Of a stretch of DNA of 64,000 nucleotides, positions 8,785 to 17,798 are shown piece by piece. The notes beneath the pieces are model-generated. The model made no database searches, was not told the origin of the DNA, and saw only the letters and a list, made by a program, of their open reading frames with translations. Numbering within the stretch: the first letter of the stretch is position 1; every line of letters starts with the position of its first letter. This stretch comes from VAZQ01 sp963785745 (GTDB lineage: Bacteria > Pseudomonadota > Alphaproteobacteria > Rhizobiales > Xanthobacteraceae): positions 124,001 to 188,000 of the forward strand of contig CAWAWR010000021.1 of NCBI GenBank assembly GCA_963785745.1. The letters run 5' to 3'. Both the position numbers and the translations under genes were made by a program.

Positions 8785-9407
8785 TAGACCGCGTTGAGCC
8801 AACCGAAGCGGATCGGGTAGCCCTCGCCGAGCAGGAGCGACGTGGTCTCGTAGAGCGGCAGGCCGACCACGTTGGAATAGGAGCCGACGAGCTTGACGAT
8901 GAAGCTGCCCGCAATCCCCTGCGCCGCATAGGCGCCGGCCTTGCCGCGCCATTCGCCGGAGGCGAGATAGGCCTCGATGTCCTCGTCGTTGAGTCGCTTG
9001 AAGCGGACTTTCGTTTCCACCAGCCGCTGCCGGAAGGCGCCGTTCGGGGTCACCAGGCAGACAGCGGTGTGGACGCGGTGATTGCGCCCCGAGAGCAGGC
9101 GCAGGCATTGCGCGGCCTCGTCCAGGAGCTCGGCCTTCGGCAGGATACGCCGCCCGACCGCGACCACCGTGTCGGCCGACAGGATATAGGCGCCCTTGAG
9201 CTCCTCATCCATGTTGACGAGCGCCAGCGCGGCCTCCGCCTTGGCGCGCGCCAGCCGGTTGGCGCAGGCGCGCGGCAGCTCGCCGCGCTTGGGCGTTTCG
9301 TCGATGTCGGCGGGACGCAGCGCGTCGGGCTCGATACCGGCCTGGTTGACCAGCGTGACGCGGCGCGGGGAACCGGAAGCAAGGACGAGTTTGGGCCGGC
9401 CGATCAT
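8784..9407 (-). CDS. maf: Maf family nucleotide pyrophosphatase
   Basis: A 207-residue Maf/YceF-type protein. The family removes pyrophosphate from non-standard or modified nucleoside triphosphates. Visible motifs are the N-terminal LASGSPRR (9-16), which starts the nucleotide site, the SADTVV block with its catalytic aspartate, the RLLSGRNHRVHTAV block, and YAAQGIAGSFI with VVGLPL near the C-terminus. The length is normal. The gene sits in the conserved hisD-maf-yacG run. In many Rhizobiales infA is directly upstream, but the 206 bases between this gene and the phosphatase at 9614 do not encode it. Confidence 0.95.
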   Translation of the reverse strand: MIGRPKLVLASGSPRRVTLVNQAGIEPDALRPADIDETPKRGELPRACANRLARAKAEAALALVNMDEELKGAYILSADTVVAVGRRILPKAELLDEAAQCLRLLSGRNHRVHTAVCLVTPNGAFRQRLVETKVRFKRLNDEDIEAYLASGEWRGKAGAYAAQGIAGSFIVKLVGSYSNVVGLPLYETTSLLLGEGYPIRFGWLNAV

Positions 9408-9613
9408 GGAATAGGGCTTTCACTTGCTGAGCTTGTTCCCAGCGATTCCAGCTCTTCGTAAGGCGGTGGATGAGCGGGTCAAGCCCGCGCATGACGCGAT
9501 GCTATTTGAACGGGGTATGTAGTGCGGGAAGCCGAATTACGGCGAAAATTACCGGAAGGCGGCTATTTCGACAACCGGATACCGCGGATTAGTCGAGTTC
9601 CTGCCCGCGGTTG

Positions 9614-10063
9614 TTACGTGCCCCCAAAGAACCGCGCCTTGATGCGCGCCTCAAGCTGATCGCGGACGGCGCGGTAGGCATCGAGCCGCTGCTCGCGATT
9701 GCCTTCGATCGCGGTCGGATCCGCGGTCGGCCAATATTCGACCGCCGCGGCGATACGGTGGGTAAGCGCCAGCGCGGTGTGATGGGCTTCGGGCGACAAG
9801 GTGACGATCAGATCGAAATCGAGCCCTTCGAGGTCTTCGAGCTCCTCGATGGTCATGGGCTCATGCTCGGTAATGTCGATGCCGGCTTCCATCATCGCCG
9901 CCGCCGCGAACGGATCGAGCGTATCCTTGTGCACGCCGGCCGAGGCGACGGCGGTCCCCTCCCCGGCCATCTGCCGCAGCAGCGCCGCCGCCATCGGCGA
10001 GCGCACCGAATTGAGCGCGCAGACGAACAGCACCGCCCGCGGCTGCGACGCGCTCCCGTCCAC
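9614..10063 (-). CDS. Low-molecular-weight protein tyrosine phosphatase family
   Basis: The 149-residue product carries the phosphate-binding loop C-A-L-N-S-V-R-S (Cys15 to Arg21), the CX5R(S/T) signature of LMW phosphatases and related arsenate reductases. A later DP in WPTADPT may supply the general acid. The gene follows UPF0262 with a two-base gap and is part of the hisD operon-like run. The physiological substrate is unknown; sequence alone does not separate phosphatase from arsenate reductase activity. Confidence 0.9.
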   Translation of the reverse strand: MDGSASQPRAVLFVCALNSVRSPMAAALLRQMAGEGTAVASAGVHKDTLDPFAAAAMMEAGIDITEHEPMTIEELEDLEGLDFDLIVTLSPEAHHTALALTHRIAAAVEYWPTADPTAIEGNREQRLDAYRAVRDQLEARIKARFFGGT

Positions 10064-10065
10064 GG

Positions 10066-10560
10066 TCAGCCCTTCCAGTGCAGCACGCAGATCAGCGTGA
10101 ACAGCCGGCGTGCGGTTTCAAAGTCGATCGCGACCTTTTGCTTGAGGCGCTCGGTCAAGAGCTTTGAGCCCTCGTCGTGCAGCGATCGGCGCGCCATGTC
10201 GAGCGCCTCGATCCGGTCGGGCGTCGCGGTGCGGATCGCTTCGTAATAGCTGTCGCAGACCATGTAGTAGTCCTTGACGATCCGCCGCAGCGGCGTGAGC
10301 GACAACAGATGCGCCATCACCGGCTCGTCATTGGCGCGGCGGATGTCGAACACCAGCCGGCTGCCGGTGATGCTCAGGTGCAGCTTGAAAGGCCCGCGCG
10401 CGCCGTGGGCGGGATCGAAACTGTTGGCTTCGAGCAGGTCGTAGATCGCGACCGCGCGCTCATGCTCGACGTCGGGACCGGAGCGGCCGATCGAGCTCTC
10501 GTCCAGCGTCACGGCCACGAGGCGGCGGGAACTCCCGGCGGCGCGCGGCCGGCGCGTCAT
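10066..10560 (-). CDS. UPF0262 family protein
   Basis: A conserved 164-residue cytosolic protein of unknown function found beside hisD in many Alphaproteobacteria. Blocks typical of the family are LVAVTLDE, FKLHLSITGSRLVFDIR, LRRIVKDYYMVCDSYYEAI and EALDMARRSLHDEGS. Its ATG overlaps the hisD stop as ATGA, implying translational coupling. Confidence 0.92.
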   Translation of the reverse strand: MTRRPRAAGSSRRLVAVTLDESSIGRSGPDVEHERAVAIYDLLEANSFDPAHGARGPFKLHLSITGSRLVFDIRRANDEPVMAHLLSLTPLRRIVKDYYMVCDSYYEAIRTATPDRIEALDMARRSLHDEGSKLLTERLKQKVAIDFETARRLFTLICVLHWKG

Positions 10561-11852
10561 TGCGGATTGAAGCGCATCGCGACCGAGCGGGCGTGGGCGT
10601 GGAGCCCCTCGGCTTCACCGAGCGCGATCGCGGCCGGACCCAGCGTGCGCAATTGCTCGGGACCGCATTTGAGGATCGACGTCCGCTTCATGAAATCGAG
10701 CACGCCGAGGCCGGAAGAAAAGCGCGCCGAGCGCGCCGTCGGCAGCACATGATTCGATCCGCCGACATAGTCGCCGATCGCTTCCGGGGTGTGTGCGCCG
10801 AGGAAGATCGCGCCGGCGTTCCGGATGCGCCCGGCGAGACCCTCGGCGTCCTCGCATTCGATCTCGAGATGCTCGGGCGCGACCGCGTCGACCAGCGGCA
10901 CGGCATCGTCGAGCTTCGCGACCTTGATGATGCAGCCGAAGTCGCGCCACGACGCCGACGCCACCGGCGCGCGCGGCAAGGTCTTGAGCTGCGCCTCGAC
11001 CGATTTCTCGACCGCGGCGGCAAGCGACGCATCGTCGGTGATCAGGATCGACTGCGCGCTGGCGTCGTGCTCGGCCTGCGCCAACAGATCGGCGGCGATC
11101 CAGTCGGGATTGCCGCTCTTGTCGGCGAGGATGAGCACCTCGGACGGGCCGGCGATCATGTCGATGCCGACCTTGCCGAATACCAGGCGCTTCGCGACCG
11201 CCACATAGGCGTTGCCGGGCCCGACGATCTTGGCGACCGGCTTGATGGTGTCGGTGCCGTAGGCCAGCGCCGCCACCGCCTGCGCGCCGCCGACGCGATA
11301 GACCTCGTCGATGCCGGCGATCTTCGCGGCCGCCAGCACCAGGGGGCTGAGCTTGCCGTCCGGCGCCGGCACCACCATCACCACGCGCGGCACGCCCGCG
11401 ACCTTGGCGGGCACCGCGTTCATCAGCACGGAGGATGGATAGGCGGCGGTGCCGCCCGGCACATAGAGCCCGACCGCCTCGATCGCGGTCCAGCGGTGAC
11501 CGAGCTCGACGCCGAGCGCGTCGGTGAAGCGGTCGTTCGAAGGCACCTGCCGCTTGTGATAGACCTCGATCCGCTGCTTGGCGAGATTGAGCGCGTCGAG
11601 CGCGCGGCGGTCGCAGGCGGCGTGCGCCGCATCCATCTCGGCCGCGGTCACCCGCAAGCTCTTGGCGTCGATCGAAACGCGGTCGAATTTGTTGGTCAGC
11701 TCGACCAGCGCCTGATCGCCGCGGGCGACCACGTCGGCAATGATGGTGCGGACGGTCGCCTCGACATCAGCGGCGGCCTCGCGCTTGGTGTCGAGGAAGG
11801 CGCGGAACCGTTGGGCGAAATCGGGGGATTGGGCGTCGAGACGGATGGGCAT
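10557..11852 (-). CDS. hisD: Histidinol dehydrogenase
   Basis: Catalyses the last two steps of histidine synthesis, oxidising L-histidinol to L-histidine with NAD and zinc. The 431-residue length is standard. Recognisable sites are the zinc-ligand region DLLAQAEHDASAQS, IAGPSEVLILAD, the general-base pair in APEHLEIE, the aspartate in IGDYVGGSNHVLPT, and the C-terminal histidine region GLHAHARSVAMR. It heads a coupled run with UPF0262 and the LMW phosphatase, 56 bases downstream of the DUF2948 gene. Confidence 0.98.
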   Translation of the reverse strand: MPIRLDAQSPDFAQRFRAFLDTKREAAADVEATVRTIIADVVARGDQALVELTNKFDRVSIDAKSLRVTAAEMDAAHAACDRRALDALNLAKQRIEVYHKRQVPSNDRFTDALGVELGHRWTAIEAVGLYVPGGTAAYPSSVLMNAVPAKVAGVPRVVMVVPAPDGKLSPLVLAAAKIAGIDEVYRVGGAQAVAALAYGTDTIKPVAKIVGPGNAYVAVAKRLVFGKVGIDMIAGPSEVLILADKSGNPDWIAADLLAQAEHDASAQSILITDDASLAAAVEKSVEAQLKTLPRAPVASASWRDFGCIIKVAKLDDAVPLVDAVAPEHLEIECEDAEGLAGRIRNAGAIFLGAHTPEAIGDYVGGSNHVLPTARSARFSSGLGVLDFMKRTSILKCGPEQLRTLGPAAIALGEAEGLHAHARSVAMRFNPQ

Positions 11853-11908
11853 GCCCCTTCATAGAGCACCCGTCCGAAAAAGGGGAGATGCTATAGCGGA
11901 CGATGCTT

Positions 11909-12376
11909 TCAGTGCCGGGCGTCGGGCGCTTCCGCGGGATTGGCCGGACGCGTCTCCGCGACCTTGGCCGGCCCGAGGTCCACCAGCTCGACCTCCAGGC
12001 ACTCGACCTCGAGCCGCAGCGCCGGGCCGCCAGAGAACACCAGCGTCACGACGCCGGCGGGCGTATCGGTGGTCTCGAACTCGATGGCCAGGAGATTGAG
12101 GACCTTGTCCTTGTGGTCGGGAGCGACCTGCTTGCACTTGCAGCAGAGCACGCGATCGAACCGGAGCGCCGAGCGGCGGCGTCGCATTTCGGGGCTCGAT
12201 GCATTCCATGCCTGCCAGTCGAAGCGGTCGAGCCCGAGCACCAGGCGCTTTTCCTGCGGCCGCCAATGCACGTCGGCGACCTTGACCTCGGCATCCTGCA
12301 AATGCGTCGACACGACCTCGAGGTCATCCGGGTCGAGGGCGACAAATTTCAACGGCTCCATATCCGCCGGCTCCAT
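11909..12376 (-). CDS. DUF2948 family protein
   Basis: A 155-residue protein that matches the small DUF2948 family usually found between murA and hisD in Rhizobiales. Typical blocks are LKFVALDPDDLEVVSTHLQDA, VADVHWRPQEKRLVLGLDRFDW and RRRSALRFDRV. Function is unknown. A second in-frame ATG five codons later (12361) is an alternative start. Here murA lies 3.4 kb upstream, with three unrelated genes in between. Confidence 0.9.
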   Translation of the reverse strand: MEPADMEPLKFVALDPDDLEVVSTHLQDAEVKVADVHWRPQEKRLVLGLDRFDWQAWNASSPEMRRRRSALRFDRVLCCKCKQVAPDHKDKVLNLLAIEFETTDTPAGVVTLVFSGGPALRLEVECLEVELVDLGPAKVAETRPANPAEAPDARH

Positions 12377-12514
12377 GGCTGACCCCCAATACCATCCTCC
12401 CCTGAGAATAGACGGTAGTTAGGAAGCGAACCAAGCCCGCGCAAGCACCTCACTTGTACCCCCGTCCCCCGCTGACATACGATCCGCCGACCCCGCCTCC
12501 GAAAAGGACCCCTG

Positions 12515-13294
12515 ATGCCGAAGCCAGTATCGACCGCAGCCCGGATGATCTTCGGGCTTGTGCTGCTCGCCGGACTTTCCGGCATGACCTATGCCGAGGT
12601 CCGGCTTGACGTGCCCTACGTCCCGACCCCGCAGGACGTGGTGGACCGCATGCTCGACATGGCGAAGCTCACCAAAGACGACGTCCATATCGACCTTGGC
12701 TCCGGCGACGGGCGCATCGTCGTCACCGCCGCGAAGCGCGGCGCGCGCTCCACGGGCGTCGATCTCAATCCGATCCGTATCGGAGAGGCCAACGAGAACG
12801 CCAAGAAGGCCGGCGTCACCGACCGCGTCACCTTCGTGCAGGGCAATCTGTTCGAGATGAAGATCGCCGACGCCAATGTGCTGACGATGTATCTGCTGCA
12901 GGGCGTCAATCTTCAGCTTCGTCCGCGCATCCTCGCGGAGCTGCGGCCGGGCTCGCGCGTCGTCTCCCACGCCTTCAGCATGAATGATTGGGAGCCCGAC
13001 GAGCACGTCAATTTGAATGGCCGCAACCTCTATCTCTGGATCGTCCCCGGCAAGGCCGAGGGCACCTGGCAGGCGGAGAGCGGCGGACGCAAGTTCACGC
13101 TCAATCTCAAGCAGACGTTCCAGAAGCTCACCGGCACCGCCACCGCCGACGGCAAGTCCGTACCGGTGACCGGGAAGCTCGTCGGCAACGCCATCGAATT
13201 GTCCGCCGATCTCGGCGGCGGAGCGACGCAGCTCCGCGGCGAGATCAAGGACAACGCCATCCAAGGCGCCAACCTGCGCGCCACGCGGTCTTGA
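12515..13294 (+). CDS. Exported class I SAM-dependent methyltransferase with C-terminal beta-rich domain
   Basis: The 259-residue protein begins with a signal-like segment (MIFGLVLLAGLSGMTYAE, about 11-28), then VPYVPTPQDVVDRMLDMA and the SAM-binding motif DLGSGDGRI (60-68 region), followed by TGVDLNPIRI. Residues after about 180 form a separate region with alternating short strands (TGTATADGKSVPVTGKLVG). Methyltransferases of this VPTP type relate to the FAM173/ATPSCKMT lysine methyltransferases. An N-terminal export signal is puzzling because SAM is cytosolic; the segment may instead be a membrane anchor. It is the first of three plus-strand genes separating DUF2948 from murA. Confidence 0.8.
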   Translation: MPKPVSTAARMIFGLVLLAGLSGMTYAEVRLDVPYVPTPQDVVDRMLDMAKLTKDDVHIDLGSGDGRIVVTAAKRGARSTGVDLNPIRIGEANENAKKAGVTDRVTFVQGNLFEMKIADANVLTMYLLQGVNLQLRPRILAELRPGSRVVSHAFSMNDWEPDEHVNLNGRNLYLWIVPGKAEGTWQAESGGRKFTLNLKQTFQKLTGTATADGKSVPVTGKLVGNAIELSADLGGGATQLRGEIKDNAIQGANLRATRS

Positions 13295-13392
13295 CGTCGC
13301 CGCTGGGCATGTAACAACCATCGGAGCCGGCGGCCGCGCCCGATCGGGACTTCCTCACGCAGCCGCGTTCGAACCTGCCGGAGACCTCCTAC

Positions 13393-14709
13393 ATGGCCGA
13401 ACCAGCGACCGCGGCGCCCCGCGCCAGCCTGTCCGCGCTTGATGCCGCCGCGATGCTGGTCGGCATCGTCATCGGCATTGGCATCTTCAAGACGCCGTCA
13501 CTGGTCGCGAACTTCGTGCCCAACGAGACATACTTCATCGCCATGTGGGTGCTCGGCGGGTTCGTCACCTTCGTGGGTGCGCTCTGCTACGCCGAGCTCG
13601 GCAGCTCGCGGCCGAGCGCCGGCGGCGAATATCAGTTCCTGAAGGATGCCTACGGTCCGAAAGTCAGCGTGCTGTTCGCCTGGGCGCGCTGCAGCGTGAT
13701 CCAGCCGGGCGCGATCGCAGCCGTCGCCTTCGTGCTCGGCGACTACGCCAATGTCCTGCTGAACCTCGGCCCCTACGGACCCGCAATCTATGCCGTGATC
13801 GGCGTGCTGGCGGTAACCGGCATCAACTTCGCAGGCACCTTGCAAGGCAAGCAGACGCAGCTCGTGCTGTCGCTACTGACCGTTGCGGCGGTCCTGGTCG
13901 TCGCGGTCGCCGGCTTCATGGCGCCCGCGCCTTCCGCGCCGCCGGCAGCGCCGCGGGACTTGGTCTGGGGCATGGCCGGCTTGTCGATGGTGTTCGTGCT
14001 GCTGACCTATGGCGGCTGGAACGAAGCCGCCTACCTTTCGGGTGAGCTGAAAGACGTGAAGCGCAACATGGTGCGCGCGCTGATGCTCGGCGTCGTCGTC
14101 ATCGTGACGCTCTACCTTCTGATCAATTTCGCTTATCTGCATGCACTCGGCATGGAAGGACTGCGCAAGAGCAACGCCGTTGGCGCCGACCTGATGAAGA
14201 TCGTCGCCGGTCAGAACGGCGCGATCGTGCTGAGCCTCATCGTGTGTATCACCGCGGCGTCGACGCTCAACGGCACCATCTTCACGGGGGCGCGCTCGTA
14301 CTACGCGCTCGGCCGCGACGTCAGCGTCTTCCATCGTCTCGGCATCTGGGAAGAGCGCGGGGATACCCCGGCCAATGGTCTCGTTGTGCAGGGCATCATC
14401 GCCATCGCGCTGATCGGATGGGGATCGACGACGCGTGACGGCTTCGAGCACATGGTGGCCTACACCGCGCCGGTATTCTGGCTGTTCATGTTCCTGGTGG
14501 CGATCTCGATCATCGTCTTCCGCATGCGCGAGCCGGGCCGTGAGCTGCCGTTCCGCGTGCCGCTCTATCCGCTGCCGCCGCTTATCCTCGCCGCCGCCTG
14601 CGCCTGGATGTTCTATTCGGCACTCAATTACGCCGGCTGGGGCTCGATCATGGGCGTGGTGGTGCTCGCGATCGGCCTGCCGTTGATCTTGCTGCGGCGG
14701 AATTCGTAG
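13393..14709 (+). CDS. APC-family amino acid permease
   Basis: A 438-residue inner-membrane transporter with about 12 hydrophobic segments. The first helix carries the helix-breaking substrate motif VGIVIGIGIFKTPSLV typical of the amino acid-polyamine-organocation superfamily, followed by CYAELGSSRPSAGGEYQFLK. Length and topology fit the LAT-like amino acid permeases. It lies 98 bases after the methyltransferase and 86 before a solute-binding gene, all on the plus strand. APC permeases do not use binding proteins, so functional pairing with that neighbour is doubtful. The substrate is not predictable. Confidence 0.9.
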   Translation: MAEPATAAPRASLSALDAAAMLVGIVIGIGIFKTPSLVANFVPNETYFIAMWVLGGFVTFVGALCYAELGSSRPSAGGEYQFLKDAYGPKVSVLFAWARCSVIQPGAIAAVAFVLGDYANVLLNLGPYGPAIYAVIGVLAVTGINFAGTLQGKQTQLVLSLLTVAAVLVVAVAGFMAPAPSAPPAAPRDLVWGMAGLSMVFVLLTYGGWNEAAYLSGELKDVKRNMVRALMLGVVVIVTLYLLINFAYLHALGMEGLRKSNAVGADLMKIVAGQNGAIVLSLIVCITAASTLNGTIFTGARSYYALGRDVSVFHRLGIWEERGDTPANGLVVQGIIAIALIGWGSTTRDGFEHMVAYTAPVFWLFMFLVAISIIVFRMREPGRELPFRVPLYPLPPLILAAACAWMFYSALNYAGWGSIMGVVVLAIGLPLILLRRNS

Positions 14710-14795
14710 GTGCCGCAACACGGCTTGCGTATGGAACCGGCCCGGACCTTGCATTAGCCTCCGGAACTGACGTTCTCGTCCGCTCCGGAGGTTTC

Positions 14796-15833
14796 ATGCG
14801 CATCGTCTCGTCGCCGGCCAGCGTCGCGCTGCTCCTGCTTCTCGCCGCCAACGGGCCGGCCGCTGCCCAAAGCGCCGCCGACTTCTACCGCGGCAAGGAA
14901 GTCCGGCTGATCATCGCCGCGTCGACCGGCGGCGGCTACGACACCTACGGCCGCACGGTGGCGCGGCATCTTGGCGAGCACATCCCGGGCAAGCCGACCG
15001 TCGTGCCGCAGAACATGCCGGCGGCCGGCGGGCTCGGCGCCGCGAACCACACCTTCAACGTCGCGCCCAAGGACGGCACCGTCCTCACGCTGTTCCAGAA
15101 CACGGTGCCGCTCGAGCCGTTCTTCGAGAACAAGCAGGCGCAGTTCGACGCCGCGCAATTCGGCTGGCTCGGCACGCCGACCACCGAAGTCGCGATGTAC
15201 ATGTTCTGGCACAGCTCGAAGATCATGACGCTCAAGGACGCGCAGACGCGGGAATACGTGGCGGGCGCCGCCGGCGCGGCCTCGACGCCGGCGTTCTACG
15301 GGCGCGTGTTCAACCAGATCTTTAACTTGAAGGCGCGTTTTATCGTCGGCTATCCGGGCCAGAACGAGATCCTCCACGCCATGGAAGGCGGCGAGGTCGA
15401 AGCGATGGCGTCGCCGTTCTGGTCGAGCATCAAGGCGTCGCGGCCAACCTGGTACAAGGAAGGCAAGATCCGTTTCCTGTTCCAGTACGGCGGCTCCGGC
15501 ACGCACCCGGAGCTCAAGGGCGTGCCGCTGGCGCTCGATCTGTTGCAGACCGAAGCCGACAAGACCTTGCTGGTGGTGGCGGCGGCGCCGCTCGGGCTCG
15601 GACGCCCGTTCGGCGCGCCGCCCGGCATTCCCGCCGACCGTCTCGCCGCACTGCGCACCGCCATGCTGGCGACATTCAAGGATCCGGCGTTCCTCGCCGA
15701 TTGCGCGAAGCAGCGGCTCGAATGCGACGATCCCAAGAGCGGCGAGGAACTCGGTGCGCTGGTCAGCCGCGCCTATGCCGCACCGGCGGACGTGCGCAAG
15801 CGGCTGATCGGGATGTATCAGGCGACGAAGTAA
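14796..15833 (+). CDS. Bug/TctC-like solute-binding protein, GK-core group, no Cys pair
   Basis: A 345-residue exported receptor preceded by CCGGAGG. The signal peptide (1-25) is followed by ADFYRGKE (28-35), STGGGYDTYGRTVARHLG, NMPAAGGLGAANHTFN and the lobe-crossing segment VGYPGQNEILHAMEGGEVEA. The positions of the two cysteines in some paralogues are here occupied by other residues (contexts MYMFW and MASPFW). It is the third gene of the insert between DUF2948 and murA and converges on murA with 12 bases between stops. Confidence 0.87.
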   Translation: MRIVSSPASVALLLLLAANGPAAAQSAADFYRGKEVRLIIAASTGGGYDTYGRTVARHLGEHIPGKPTVVPQNMPAAGGLGAANHTFNVAPKDGTVLTLFQNTVPLEPFFENKQAQFDAAQFGWLGTPTTEVAMYMFWHSSKIMTLKDAQTREYVAGAAGAASTPAFYGRVFNQIFNLKARFIVGYPGQNEILHAMEGGEVEAMASPFWSSIKASRPTWYKEGKIRFLFQYGGSGTHPELKGVPLALDLLQTEADKTLLVVAAAPLGLGRPFGAPPGIPADRLAALRTAMLATFKDPAFLADCAKQRLECDDPKSGEELGALVSRAYAAPADVRKRLIGMYQATK

Positions 15834-15845
15834 GACGAGGGCGCG

Positions 15846-17135
15846 CTATCCGACGATGCGCTCGATGTCGGCGCCGCAGGCCTTGAGCTTGTCTTCCAGA
15901 CGCTCGAAGCCGCGATCGAGGTGGTAGACGCGGTTGACCATGGTCTCGCCTTCGGCGGCGAGCGCGGCAATCACCAGCGATACTGACGCGCGCAGATCGG
16001 TCGCCATGACCGGCGCGCCCTTGAGCTTGTCCACGCCTTCGATCGTCGCGGTCTCGCCGTCGAGATTGATGCGCGCGCCAAACCGGACCAGTTCCTGCAC
16101 GTGCATGAAGCGATTCTCGAAGATCGTTTCCGTGATGCGAGAGGTCCCGGAGGCGCACGTCATCAGCGCCATGAGCTGCGCCTGCAGGTCGGTCGGGAAG
16201 CCGGGGAACGGCTGCGTGGTCACGTCGACCGGCTTGAGCGAGCCGCCGTTGCGCGCCACGCGCAGCCCGCGGTTGGTCTCGTTGTATTCGAGGCCCGCGG
16301 CGGCGAGCACGTCGAGGCCTTCCTGCAGCAGTTCGGCGCGCGCGTTCTCGAGCATCACGTCGCCGCCGGTCATGGCGACCGCCATGGCATAGGTCCCGGT
16401 CTCGATGCGGTCGGGCAGCACGCGGTGGCGCGCGCCTGAGAGCTTCGCGACGCCTTCGATCACGATCTGCGAGGTGCCGGCGCCGGTGATCTTCGCGCCC
16501 ATCTTGTTGAGGCAGTCGGCGACGTCCTTGATCTCGGGCTCGCGCGCCGCGTTCTCGATCACGGTTGTGCCGTTGGCGAGCGCAGCGGCCATCAGCGCGG
16601 TATGCGTGCCGCCGACCGTCACCTTGGGGAAGTTAATCTCGCCGCCCTTCAATCCCTTTTTCGCGCGCGCGATGACGTAGCCGGCGTCGATCTCGATATC
16701 GACGCCGAGGCGCTCCAGCGCCATGATCAACAGATCCACCGGACGCGTGCCGATGGCACAGCCGCCGGGCAGCGACACCTTCGCCTCGCCCATGCGCGCG
16801 ACCAGCGGCGCGATCACCCAGAAGCTCGCGCGCATGCGCGAGACGAGCTCATAGGGCGCGGTGGTGTCGATGATGCGCTCGGCCGAGATGTGCAGCGTCT
16901 GGCCGTCGTATTGCGTTTCGCCCGGCCGCTTGCCGCCGGTCATCACGTCGACGCCGTGGTTGCTCAGGATGCGTTGCAGCAGCCCGACGTCGGCGAGCCG
17001 CGGGACGTTGTCGAGGATCAGCTTCTCATCGGTGAGCAGGCTCGCGATCATCAGCGGCAGCGTCGCGTTCTTCGCGCCCGAGATCGGGATCGATCCGGTG
17101 AGCTTCTTGCCGCCCGCGACGCGAATGCGATCCAT
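15846..17135 (-). CDS. murA: UDP-N-acetylglucosamine 1-carboxyvinyltransferase
   Basis: First committed step of peptidoglycan synthesis: transfers enolpyruvate from PEP to UDP-GlcNAc in the cytosol. The 429-residue protein has the substrate-binding Lys22-Asn23 (SGAKNATL) and the fosfomycin-target Cys126 in PGGCAIGTRPVD. The family fold of repeated half-domains is evident in blocks such as PFPGFPTDLQAQ. In related genomes murA is followed by the DUF2948 and hisD genes; here that link is broken by the 12515-15833 insert. A small conserved gene lies upstream on the same strand. Confidence 0.98.
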   Translation of the reverse strand: MDRIRVAGGKKLTGSIPISGAKNATLPLMIASLLTDEKLILDNVPRLADVGLLQRILSNHGVDVMTGGKRPGETQYDGQTLHISAERIIDTTAPYELVSRMRASFWVIAPLVARMGEAKVSLPGGCAIGTRPVDLLIMALERLGVDIEIDAGYVIARAKKGLKGGEINFPKVTVGGTHTALMAAALANGTTVIENAAREPEIKDVADCLNKMGAKITGAGTSQIVIEGVAKLSGARHRVLPDRIETGTYAMAVAMTGGDVMLENARAELLQEGLDVLAAAGLEYNETNRGLRVARNGGSLKPVDVTTQPFPGFPTDLQAQLMALMTCASGTSRITETIFENRFMHVQELVRFGARINLDGETATIEGVDKLKGAPVMATDLRASVSLVIAALAAEGETMVNRVYHLDRGFERLEDKLKACGADIERIVG

Positions 17136-17233
17136 GCCCCCTGCTCCTGACGCCGATACCTGGTCTGCCGGACATTCGATGAAGCGGCGGCCCGCCCGCA
17201 GGACCTGCCGCCAGCCACCTTAGCACGGCGGGT

Positions 17234-17431
17234 CTAACTGTTCCGCTTGTCTCCGGCAAATCCGGCGGAATCGTGGGTCGCCGTGGAGGCCCCGCCCGGG
17301 GCCTGTTCCGCGTGACCTGCAACCTTGCGCCGTTTGGCCTGCGCCTTGCGGCGCTTGAGATTGTCCCGCAGCGCCGCGGACAGGCGGCGTTCGCGGTTCT
17401 GCTTCTGCGGGTCCTTGGGCCGGTCGGTCAT
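17234..17431 (-). CDS. Small basic conserved protein upstream of murA
   Basis: The 65-residue product is rich in Arg, Lys and Gln, with the core RERRLSAALRDNLKRRKAQAKRR at about 13-35, a pattern I recall in short hypothetical proteins next to murA in Bradyrhizobium relatives. The ATG at 17431 has AGGA upstream; longer upstream in-frame starts would run into the tRNA-Thr gene. No domain or function is known; the basic helix suggests nucleic acid binding, which is speculation. Confidence 0.7.
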   Translation of the reverse strand: MTDRPKDPQKQNRERRLSAALRDNLKRRKAQAKRRKVAGHAEQAPGGASTATHDSAGFAGDKRNS

Positions 17432-17547
17432 GACAAGTCGATCCTGGCGAAGGTTGCGCCACGGACGCCCTTGTGGCAAGGATCGCCGCGTTCCGGCGCC
17501 TATTTGCGCCGCTTCCGGAATGCCAATTCCGCGACGTTCGCGACGAT

Positions 17548-17622
<75 letters not shown>

Positions 17623-17798
17623 GCTTCACTGCTCAAGGAACTTCGTCCGAAGCGGCGAATTCACCATGCGCTGCGGCAACGTCCGCAGCCCTACATGCAT
17701 TGTTGAAAGGCCGGGATCGCCCCCTAAATGCCCTTGGTATCGGGGCTCGCGCAGACTATTCTCCGCCGCTTCTCTTCACAGGAGAGGCAAAGACAGCC

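Noticed and set aside
10560..11864. A 434-codon plus-strand frame
   Set aside because: Exact antisense of hisD.
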